Shown in pieces: positions 46,867 to 54,391 of a stretch of DNA of 64,000 nt (its first letter is position 1; the number at the start of each line of letters is the position of its first letter). The notes below the pieces were generated by a model. It had not been told where the DNA came from, ran no database searches, and worked only from the letters and a program-made list of their open reading frames with translations. The DNA comes from JASLDZ01 sp964235945 (GTDB lineage: Bacteria > Pseudomonadota > Alphaproteobacteria > Caulobacterales > Caulobacteraceae), in assembly GCA_964235945.1 (NCBI GenBank), contig CAXSDV010000008.1, positions 1 through 64,000 on the forward strand. Reading direction: 5' to 3'. The position numbers and the translations under genes are program-made.

Positions 46867-47454
46867 ATGTCGAAGGCCAAGACGCCCCCCGCGCCCGACG
46901 CCGCCCCCGCCGAAGGGGAGGAGGGCGCGCCCGCCAAGAAGAAGCCGCCCTTGATGATCCTGATCGCCGGCGGCGTGGGCGCGCTGGTGGTGCTGGGCGG
47001 CGGCGGCCTGGGCGCCATGGCCATGCTGGGCGGCGGTCACAAGGCCGAGGCCGCCGACCACGCCAAGCCCAAGCACAAGGCCGCCAAGAAGAAGGAGGGC
47101 GGCGAGAAGGGCAAGGGTGAGAAGAGCCCGATCAGCGAGGGGCCGGACGGGGTGATCTTCTACACCATGCCGGACATCATCGCCAACATACAGACCACCG
47201 ACGGCAAGCAGAGCTACCTCAAGCTCAAGCTCGCCTTCGAGGTGCCCGACCAGGAGACCGCCGACGCCATCGAGCCCAACGCGCCGCGCCTGAACGACAT
47301 GTTCCAGGGCTTCCTGCGCGAACTGCGCCCGGAAGACCTGAACGGCAGCGCCGGCAGCTATCAACTGCGCATGGAGATCCAGCGCCGGGTCAACCTGGTC
47401 ATCGCTCCCGCGAAGGTGAACGCGGTGCTGATCCAGGAAATGTTGGTCAGTTGA
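46867..47454 (+). CDS. fliL: flagellar basal body protein FliL
   Basis: A 195-residue inner-membrane protein associated with the stator and motor. The cytoplasmic N-terminus is acidic/Ala-Pro-rich. One membrane helix follows (LMILIAGGVGALVVLGGGGL, about residues 29-48), then a Lys-rich linker (KAAKKKEGGEKGKGEK). The periplasmic FliL domain (YTMPDIIANIQT...KLKLAFEV) ends NAVLIQEMLVS. The ATG at 46867 gives the expected topology. It is the first gene of the plus-strand flagellar operon. Confidence 0.93.
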   Translation: MSKAKTPPAPDAAPAEGEEGAPAKKKPPLMILIAGGVGALVVLGGGGLGAMAMLGGGHKAEAADHAKPKHKAAKKKEGGEKGKGEKSPISEGPDGVIFYTMPDIIANIQTTDGKQSYLKLKLAFEVPDQETADAIEPNAPRLNDMFQGFLRELRPEDLNGSAGSYQLRMEIQRRVNLVIAPAKVNAVLIQEMLVS

Positions 47455-47464
47455 GCCCCGCGCC

Positions 47465-48520
47465 GTGAGCGACCCGTCCGTGGACGACGGCCCCGAATGG
47501 TCGGCGACGGCCGACGCCGGCCCCGAGCCGGAAGCGGTCGAGCGCATCCTCAACCAGGACGAGATCGACAGCCTGCTGGGCTTCGACATGTCCCACGACG
47601 ACGCCGCCGACCGCAGCGGCGTGCGCGCGATCATCAACTCCGCGCTCGTCTCCTACGAGCGCCTGCCCATGCTGGAGATCGTCTTCGACCGGCTGGTGCG
47701 GTTGATGACCACCTCCTTGCGCAACTTCACCAGCGACAACGTCGAGGTGAGCCTCGACAACATCAGTTCCATCCGCTTCGGCGACTACCTGAACTCGATC
47801 CCCCTGCCGGCCATCCTCAGCGTGTTCCGCGCCGAGCAGCTCGACAACTACGGCCTGCTGACCGTCGACTCCAACCTGATCTACTCGATCGTGGACGTGC
47901 TGCTCGGCGGGCGGCGCGGCACCGCGGCCATGCGCATCGAGGGGCGGCCCTACACCACCATCGAGCGCGCCCTGGTGCAGCGCATGGTGGAGGTGGTGCT
48001 GGCCGACGCGCGCGCCGCCTTCGAGCCGCTGACCCCCGTCGACTTCGTGCTGGACCGCCTGGAGACCAACCCGCGCTTCGCCGCCATCGCGCGCCCGGCC
48101 AACGCCGCCATCCTGATCAAGCTGCGGATCGACATGGAGGACCGCGGCGGGCGCCTGGAGCTCTTGCTGCCCTACGCGACGCTGGAGCCCATCCGCAAGA
48201 TGCTGCTCCAGCAGTTCATGGGCGAGAAGTTCGGTCGCGACAACATCTGGGAAAGCCACCTCGCCACCGAGCTCTGGTCCACGCAGATGGAGGTTCGCGC
48301 GGTGGTGGACGAGCTGCAGGTCGACCTGCGCCGCGTGCTCGACCTGCAGGTGGGCGAGACCTTGATGCTCAACGCAGGCCCCGAGAGCCTGATCGAGATC
48401 CGGGCGGGCTCCATCCCGCTCACCCGCGGCCGCATGGGCCGGCGCGGCCCCAACATCGCCGTGCGGGTGGAGGAGCCGCTGACTTCCGCCGCCAAGCGCG
48501 CCCTGACGGCCCGGCCGTGA
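47465..48520 (+). CDS. fliM: flagellar motor switch protein FliM
   Basis: A 351-residue C-ring protein that binds CheY-P and sets rotation direction. The N-terminal CheY-binding motif is ILNQDEIDSLLGFD. The middle CheC-like domain (LEIVFDRLVRLMTTSLRNFT...) and the C-terminal FliN-homology domain (LRRVLDLQVGETLMLN) follow. The start is GTG at 47465, 10 bp after fliL. The stop overlaps the next gene by GTGA. Confidence 0.97.
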   Translation: MSDPSVDDGPEWSATADAGPEPEAVERILNQDEIDSLLGFDMSHDDAADRSGVRAIINSALVSYERLPMLEIVFDRLVRLMTTSLRNFTSDNVEVSLDNISSIRFGDYLNSIPLPAILSVFRAEQLDNYGLLTVDSNLIYSIVDVLLGGRRGTAAMRIEGRPYTTIERALVQRMVEVVLADARAAFEPLTPVDFVLDRLETNPRFAAIARPANAAILIKLRIDMEDRGGRLELLLPYATLEPIRKMLLQQFMGEKFGRDNIWESHLATELWSTQMEVRAVVDELQVDLRRVLDLQVGETLMLNAGPESLIEIRAGSIPLTRGRMGRRGPNIAVRVEEPLTSAAKRALTARP

Positions 48521-49080
48521 ACCCCGTCTCCGTCGGCCTCGACCTCCTGCTCGTCACCCTGCTGATCACCGCCCTGGCCGTGGGCGTGCGGCTGAACGGG
48601 CGGCTCCAGGCGCTGCGCGACGGCCACGCGGCCTTCGCCAAGTCGGTGTCCGAACTCGACGGTGCGGCCGCCCGGGCGGAGGCGGGGCTCTGCGCCCTGC
48701 GCGCGGCGACCGTGGAGGCCCACGACCAGCTCCTGACGCGCATAGAAACCGCGCGCAGCCTGTCCACCCGCCTGGAACGCGCCACGGCGGACGCGGAGAC
48801 GGCCGTTCTGCGTGCGGAGCGGGCGGCGGCGGCGGCGCCTTCGCCGCGGTCCGCCCCGCGCTCCACGCCGCCGCAGACCGCGCCCGCGCCCGACCCGTCG
48901 CGCGAGCCGCCCGTCGGGTCCGCCCGTGGTCTCGGGCCGCTCCGCACGGCGGGGCCGACCCTTCCGCGCGTTCCCGAGCCTGCGCCCGAGCGGGCCGCCG
49001 CCGCGCCTTCCCTTCCGCCCGTCGACGGCGAGGGCCCGCTGGCCCGCTTCGTCGCCCGCCGCACCGGAGCGCGCCCATGA
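48517..49080 (+). CDS. DUF6468 flagellar-operon membrane protein
   Basis: 187 residues. One N-terminal membrane helix (VGLDLLLVTLLITALAVGVRL), then a coiled-coil region (residues about 30-110, heptads with LRDGHAAFAKSVSELD) and a Pro/Ala-rich disordered tail ending PLARFVARRTGA. This pattern, between fliM and motE, matches DUF6468 proteins of alphaproteobacteria. Function not known; the position suggests a motor-associated role. GTG start and ATGA end overlap both neighbours. Confidence 0.8.
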   Translation: MNPVSVGLDLLLVTLLITALAVGVRLNGRLQALRDGHAAFAKSVSELDGAAARAEAGLCALRAATVEAHDQLLTRIETARSLSTRLERATADAETAVLRAERAAAAAPSPRSAPRSTPPQTAPAPDPSREPPVGSARGLGPLRTAGPTLPRVPEPAPERAAAAPSLPPVDGEGPLARFVARRTGARP

Positions 49081-49964
49081 GCACCGTTCCCCGCCTCCTG
49101 CCCCTGGTCGCCGTCGCCGTGGGCGGCGTGCTGGCGGTCAAGGCGCTGTCGGACGCCCGGTTCCTGCCGGCGCTGCTGTCCCCCCGGGCGGACGCGGCGG
49201 AGGCCCCGCCGCCCCACGCCGCCCCGCCCCGCCCCGGCCCGGCCCGGGCGGCGCGGCCCGCGCCGCCGCCCCCGCCGCCGGCCGTGTGCGTGCGCTCGCC
49301 CGCCGAACTCGCCAAGGAGGCGGGCCTGTCCCCCGCCGAGCTGGCCACCCTGCAGAATCTGGGCGCGCGGCGCGGCCAGCTGGACGCGCGCGAGCAGGCG
49401 CTGGACACGCAGATGCAGCTCATCAACGCCGCGTCCGTGAAGCTGGACGCCAAGCTGCACAACCTGGAGGACCTCAAGGGCCAGCTCCAGGGACTGCTCG
49501 ACCAGTCGCACGGGCAGGACGCGGGCGAGGTCGACAAGCTCGTGGTGGTCTACGAGAAGATGAAGCCGCGCGACGCCGGGGCGCTCATGGCCGCGCTGGA
49601 CGACCGGGTGCGCGTGCCGGTGGCCGCCAAGATCGCCGAAACCAAGCCCGCCATCCTCGCCGCCATCATGTCGCAGATGGGCACGGCGGAGGGCAAGAAG
49701 TTGACGGAGCTGCTCGCCCACCGCTTCACCCCCGCCCAGACCCTGCAACAGGCGCTCAACGCGCCGTCCGCCCCCGCGCCGGGCGAGGCCGGGGAGGGGG
49801 CCGCCGCTCCGGGCGCGGGCAAGCGGGCGCCCCGTCGGCCGGCCCGGTCCGCGCGCAAGCCGGCGGCGGCCGTCGCCTCCGCAGATCCGCCCGCCGCCGG
49901 CTCCGCCGTCGCGCCGCCCGCCTCACCGTCCAAGCCCGCCGCTCCCGCCGCCAAGCCCGCCTGA
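49077..49964 (+). CDS. MotE-type periplasmic motility chaperone
   Basis: A 295-residue protein with an N-terminal membrane anchor/signal (LLPLVAVAVGGVLAVKAL), a Pro-rich linker and a coiled coil (GARRGQLDAREQALDTQMQLI). The MgtE-N-like domain follows: VVVYEKMKPRDAGALMAALDD...VAAKIAETKPAILAAIMSQM. In rhizobia MotE is a chaperone of the periplasmic motor protein MotC; the assignment here rests on the domain and on the fliM-linked position. The C-terminal ~70 residues are Pro/Ala/Lys-rich and disordered. Confidence 0.85.
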   Translation: MSTVPRLLPLVAVAVGGVLAVKALSDARFLPALLSPRADAAEAPPPHAAPPRPGPARAARPAPPPPPPAVCVRSPAELAKEAGLSPAELATLQNLGARRGQLDAREQALDTQMQLINAASVKLDAKLHNLEDLKGQLQGLLDQSHGQDAGEVDKLVVVYEKMKPRDAGALMAALDDRVRVPVAAKIAETKPAILAAIMSQMGTAEGKKLTELLAHRFTPAQTLQQALNAPSAPAPGEAGEGAAAPGAGKRAPRRPARSARKPAAAVASADPPAAGSAVAPPASPSKPAAPAAKPA

Positions 49965-50016
49965 GCCGTCCGCCGGATTAACTGGACCACAAGCCCGGCC
50001 GGGGCAGGGTGGCGGC

Positions 50017-52920
50017 GTGCCACCGCGCCCCTTCCGCTCCGCTTCCGGCCTGCTGGCCGTCGCCGCCTTGGCGGGGCAGGCGCTCGCCCCCGTGTCGACG
50101 GCGCTGGCCGAGAGCACGCACGCGGCCGCCTCCCCGGGCGTGGAGGTCAAGGTCGGCAAGGCGGGAGCTTTCTCCCGGCTGGAGATCCACGGCGCCAGGC
50201 CGCGCTTGTCCATGGACGGATCCGTGGTGGTGGCGCGCTTCGCGGGCGCCGCCCCCGACATCGCCCGGCTGCACGTGGCCCCGCCGCCCTTCCTCAAGTC
50301 CGCCGAGAAGCGCACCACCGCCGCCGGGACCGAGCTGCGCTTCACCCCCGCCGACGGCGACGAGGCGCGCTTCGGCTATGCGGACGGCGCCGCCTGGATC
50401 AACGTCTCCCCGCCGCCGCCCAAGCCGGCCGAGGCGCCCGCCGCTCCGCCGCCGCGCCCGAACCCGGTCCCCGCCTCCGGCGCCGTGCGCATGGGTTCGG
50501 AGCTGCGCGGCTCCACCCTCCTGCTGCGCTTTCCCTGGCGCGCGCCCTTGGGGGCCGCGGTGTTCCGGCGGGGCGAGGCGGTGTGGATCGTGTTCGACGC
50601 CGCCGCCCGGCTCGACCTGTCCGCCGCTCCGCGCGGTCTCAGGCAGGCGCGCGGTTTCCAGCCGGTCTCCGGACCGGGCTTCACCGCGTTGCGCGTGCTC
50701 GCGCCCGCCGACGTGCGCGTGGGCGCGGACGGCGACGCGGCCGCCTGGACGGTGAGCTTCGGCCCGGACGCCCCCGCCCCCGCGGGGGTCGACATCCGCC
50801 GGGACGCGGCCGGTCCCTCCGGGCTGGAGGCGCGCATGGCGGGCTCCACCGGCGTGGTCTGGCTCACGGACCCGGCCGTGGGCGACAAGCTGGCGGTGGT
50901 GACCGCGCTCGCCCCCGCCAAGGGCTTGGCGGCCGGACGCAGCTTCGTGGAAGCGGCCTTCCTGCCCACCGCCGCAGGGCTGGCGGTGCGGCCGATCGCC
51001 GACGACCTGGCCGTTCAGGCGGACGGCGACCTCGTCCACGTGGGCCGCCCCCGCGGGCTGGCCCTGTCGCCGGAGATCGCCGCTCCCGTGCTGGCCGCCG
51101 CCGCCGAGGGAAGCGACGACCTGCCCGCTCCCGCCGCCCTGCCCGCCTTGATCGACCCCGCCTGGGCGCGGACGGGGGAGGGCGGCTTCCTGGCGCGCTA
51201 CGACCGGCTGCTGGACGGCGCCGCGCGCGAGACCCAGGCGGGGCCGGGCGCGGGCGTGCGGGCGCGCCTGGGCCTGGCGCGCTTCCTCGTGGGGTCCGAC
51301 CTCGCCTTCGAGGCGATCGGGGTCCTCAACACGCTCCTGAAGGCCTCGCCCGCGCTGGGCGACGACGCCGAGTTCCGCGGCCTGCGGGGCGCGGCGCGCG
51401 CCATGGTCGGTCGCTGGAAGGACGCGGAGGCCGATTTCTCCACCCCCGCCACCGCGGAAGACCCCGCCAGCGCGCTTTGGCGCGGCTACGCCGCCGCCCA
51501 GCAGGGCGATGCGGCCGGCGCGCGCGGGCAGTTCGCCCGCGGCCGCCCCGCCCTGGCGCAGTTTCCCGCCAGGTGGCGCGCGCGCCTGGCCCGGGCGGAC
51601 GCCGAGACGGCGGTGGCGGTGGGCGACCTGGGGGCGGCCAAGGGCGCCCTGGCGCTGGCCACCGGCCCCCTGGACCCGGACGAGACGGACGGCCTGCGCC
51701 TGGCCCAGGCCCGGCTGGTGGAGGCGTCCGGCCAGGCCGCCCCCGCCCTGGCGCTCTACGAGGCGGTGGCGCGCTCGCCCTACGGCGCGGTGGCGGCCCC
51801 GGCGGAACTGGCCGCCCTGCGGCTGCGGTTGGCGAAGGGCGCGATCCCCGTTCCCGAGGCGCTGGCCGCGCTCGACTCCCTGCGGTTCCGCTGGCGCGGC
51901 GACGCCACGGAGATGGAGACCATCCGCGAGCTCGGCCGCATGGACATCGCCCAGGGCCGCTACCGCGAAGCGCTGGAAGCGCTGCGCTCGGCGGGCGGGC
52001 GGCTGCCGGACCTGCCGGCCTCCATCGCCCTGCACACGGACCTGGCCGACGCCTTCAAGGCGCTGTTCCTGGAGGGCCGCGCCGACGGCATGGAGCCCAT
52101 CCAGGCGCTGGCCCTGTTCTACGACTTCAAGGAGCTCACCCCCGTGGGGGCCGACGGCGACCTGATGGTGCGCCGCCTGGTCAAGCGGCTGGCGGACGTG
52201 GACCTTCTGGACCAGGCCGCCGACCTCCTGCGCTACCAGGTCGACAACCGGCTGAACGGGGCGGCGAAGGCGCAGGTGGCGACGGACCTGGCCGCCATAG
52301 AACTCATGGCCGGCAAGCCGGACGGGGCGATCAACGCCATCGAGGGGTCGCGCTCCACCCTGCTGCCCATGGCCCTCAACATCCAACGGCGATTGCTGGA
52401 GGCGCGCGCCCTGGTCATGCTCGGCCGCTACGACCACGCCCTGGAGCTGGTGGGGACGGAGACCTCGCCCGACGCCCTGGAGGTCAAGGCGCTGGCCGCC
52501 TGGAAGGGTCGGGACTGGCCCGCGGCCGGCCGCTGGATGGAGGCGCGACTGGGCGAGCGCTGGAAGTCGCCCGCCCCCCTCGACCCCGCCGACACCGCGC
52601 TCCTGATCCGCACGGGCGCCGCCTACACCCTGGCGGGGGACGACCAGGCGCTGGCGCGCGTGCGCGGCCGCTACGCCAAGCTGGCCGTCGACGGTCCGCA
52701 GCGCGAGGCGCTGGGCGTGGCCCTGGCCGGCCTGGGGGGCTCGGGCGGCGGAACGGAGCCCGCCACCGCCGGCGGCGCGTTCGGCCGGGCGGTGGGCGAC
52801 GCGGACGTGTTGGCCGGCTGGGTGCGGCGCATGAAGACGCGCCTGGGCGAGGTCGGGGGCGGCGCGCCCGCGCCGGTCCGCACCGCCTCCGCCGCCGCGC
52901 CCGGGCCCAGGGGCGCCTAG
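50017..52920 (+). CDS. large exported TPR-like protein of the flagellar locus
   Basis: 967 residues. A signal peptide (LLAVAALAGQALAPVSTALA, cut near residue 32) precedes a beta-rich region (about 40-130, VEVKVGKAGAFSRLEIHG) resembling an AMIN-like fold, and a Pro-rich linker. A long helical region from about residue 390 has TPR-like hairpins (e.g. GRYREALEALRSAGGRLP; LGRYDHALELVG). The GTG at 50017 is the likely start. It lies 52 bp after motE on the same strand, so it is probably expressed with the flagellar genes; the function is unassigned. Confidence 0.75.
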   Translation: MPPRPFRSASGLLAVAALAGQALAPVSTALAESTHAAASPGVEVKVGKAGAFSRLEIHGARPRLSMDGSVVVARFAGAAPDIARLHVAPPPFLKSAEKRTTAAGTELRFTPADGDEARFGYADGAAWINVSPPPPKPAEAPAAPPPRPNPVPASGAVRMGSELRGSTLLLRFPWRAPLGAAVFRRGEAVWIVFDAAARLDLSAAPRGLRQARGFQPVSGPGFTALRVLAPADVRVGADGDAAAWTVSFGPDAPAPAGVDIRRDAAGPSGLEARMAGSTGVVWLTDPAVGDKLAVVTALAPAKGLAAGRSFVEAAFLPTAAGLAVRPIADDLAVQADGDLVHVGRPRGLALSPEIAAPVLAAAAEGSDDLPAPAALPALIDPAWARTGEGGFLARYDRLLDGAARETQAGPGAGVRARLGLARFLVGSDLAFEAIGVLNTLLKASPALGDDAEFRGLRGAARAMVGRWKDAEADFSTPATAEDPASALWRGYAAAQQGDAAGARGQFARGRPALAQFPARWRARLARADAETAVAVGDLGAAKGALALATGPLDPDETDGLRLAQARLVEASGQAAPALALYEAVARSPYGAVAAPAELAALRLRLAKGAIPVPEALAALDSLRFRWRGDATEMETIRELGRMDIAQGRYREALEALRSAGGRLPDLPASIALHTDLADAFKALFLEGRADGMEPIQALALFYDFKELTPVGADGDLMVRRLVKRLADVDLLDQAADLLRYQVDNRLNGAAKAQVATDLAAIELMAGKPDGAINAIEGSRSTLLPMALNIQRRLLEARALVMLGRYDHALELVGTETSPDALEVKALAAWKGRDWPAAGRWMEARLGERWKSPAPLDPADTALLIRTGAAYTLAGDDQALARVRGRYAKLAVDGPQREALGVALAGLGGSGGGTEPATAGGAFGRAVGDADVLAGWVRRMKTRLGEVGGGAPAPVRTASAAAPGPRGA

Positions 52921-53312
52921 GCTTCGGGCGCGGGAGAGGCGGCGAGCGCCGCCCAGCCCGCGGCCGCCCAGCCCGCCATCAAGAGCAGACCGCCCACGGG
53001 CGTCACCGCCCCCCAGGCGCGCACCCCCGTGACCGCCAGCACGTCCAGGGAGCCGCCGAACAGGAGGCCGCCCACGGCGAACAGCCCCGCCGCCCAGGTC
53101 GCGGCTGCGGTCGCGCGCCCGGGTCGGCCCCGTCCGAACGCCGCCGCCGCCAGCGCCGCCGCCGCGTGGACCGACTGGTACTGGGCGCCCGTGCGGAGCA
53201 GCTCGCGCACCGCGGGATCGCCGGCGGCGTGCGCGCCGAAGGCCCCCGCCGCCACCGCCGCCAGCCCGTCCAAGGCGGCCAGCGTCGTCCAGAAGCGCAG
53301 GGCGGGGATCAT
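52917..53312 (-). CDS. DUF423 membrane protein
   Basis: A 131-residue protein with four predicted membrane helices and the DUF423 pattern: LAALDGLAAVAAGAFGAHAAG, then LRTGAQYQSVHAAA and LFAVGGLLFGGSLDVLA. The widespread family (YgdD/TMEM256-like) has no assigned function. It overlaps the exported TPR-like gene by 4 bp convergently (shared stop bases CTAG). Confidence 0.9.
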   Translation of the reverse strand: MIPALRFWTTLAALDGLAAVAAGAFGAHAAGDPAVRELLRTGAQYQSVHAAAALAAAAFGRGRPGRATAAATWAAGLFAVGGLLFGGSLDVLAVTGVRAWGAVTPVGGLLLMAGWAAAGWAALAASPAPEA

Positions 53313-53376
53313 CGCCCGATGCTCGCCCGCCGCCTCGCCCGCGTCAATCGGCCGACCGATCGCCCGCGCGCCCGGG

Positions 53377-54381
53377 TCAGCCCCACAGGGCGGCGGGGGG
53401 CGGCTCCAGCATCGAACCCCGCACCGTGAGCCCCGGCTCGCGGTCGTGCAGGAGCAGCAGCGGCCCGTCCAGGTCCACGTAGGCGGCTCCTTGGGCGATC
53501 AGCAGGGCGGGGGCCATGGCCAGGGAGGTCGCCACCATGCAGCCGGCCATGACCTCCAGCCCCCGCGCGCGCGCCTCCGCCGCCAGGGCCAGCGCCTCCG
53601 TCAGCCCGCCGGTCTTGTCGAGCTTGACGTTGACGCAGGCGTAGCGACGCGCGCAGTCGGCCAGCTCGGCCCGGGTGTGCAGGCTTTCGTCCGCGCACAA
53701 CGGCACGGGGGAGGTCCAGCCCTCCAGCGCCGCGTCCGCCCCCGCGGGCAGGGGCTGCTCCACCAGGGACACGCCCAGCCGCGCGAACTCGGGCCCGAGG
53801 CGCACGAGGTCGTCGAAGGCCAGCGCCTCGTTGGCGTCCACGATCAGCCGCGTCCGGGGCGCGGCCCCGCGCACGGCGGCCACCCGGTCCAGGTCGTGCG
53901 CGCCGCCGATCTTGAGCTTCAGCATGGGGCGGCGCGCCTGGGCGCGGGCGGCGGCGGCCATCTCTTCGGGCGGGGCGAGGCTCAGGGTGTAGGCGGTCTT
54001 GACGGGGTCGAGGCGCCCGCGTCCCGCCAGCGTCCAGGCGCGGACGCCCGCAGCCTTGGCCTGCAGGTCCCACAGGGCGCAATCCAGCGCGTTGCGCGCC
54101 GCGCCCGGGGGCAGCAGCGACTGCAGCCGGGCGCGGCCGGCCTCCGCCTCCCGCTCGGCCTCCAGCTCCGGGCGGACGGCGGCGATCGCCGCCAGCACGC
54201 CCTCCACCGTTTCGCCATACCGGGCGTAGGGAACGGCCTCGCCCCGGCCGACCCGGCCCTGCGGGTCGCGCACCTCGGCCACCACCACCCGCGCCTCCGT
54301 CTTGGCCCCGCGGGAGATGACGAAGGCGTCGCGCAGCGGCCAGCGCTCCTCGCGCGCGTCCAGGCGCAGCCGGTCCGTCAT
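53377..54381 (-). CDS. dgcA: enolase-superfamily epimerase DgcA (N-acetyl-D-Glu racemase type)
   Basis: A 334-residue member of the muconate-lactonizing subgroup. The N-terminal capping domain starts RWPLRDAFVISRGAKTEARVVVAEV. The barrel shows the KLKIGG lysine pair, metal ligands in VDANEAL, VEQPLP and CADESL, and the second lysine in VNVKLDKTGG. Alphaproteobacterial DgcA is either an N-acetyl-D-glutamate racemase or a dipeptide (L-Ala-D/L-Glu) epimerase; the closest match by eye is the former. It is followed upstream by the TipN-like gene with an 11-bp gap. Confidence 0.82.
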   Translation of the reverse strand: MTDRLRLDAREERWPLRDAFVISRGAKTEARVVVAEVRDPQGRVGRGEAVPYARYGETVEGVLAAIAAVRPELEAEREAEAGRARLQSLLPPGAARNALDCALWDLQAKAAGVRAWTLAGRGRLDPVKTAYTLSLAPPEEMAAAARAQARRPMLKLKIGGAHDLDRVAAVRGAAPRTRLIVDANEALAFDDLVRLGPEFARLGVSLVEQPLPAGADAALEGWTSPVPLCADESLHTRAELADCARRYACVNVKLDKTGGLTEALALAAEARARGLEVMAGCMVATSLAMAPALLIAQGAAYVDLDGPLLLLHDREPGLTVRGSMLEPPPAALWG

Positions 54382-54391
54382 CCGGGCCGCC

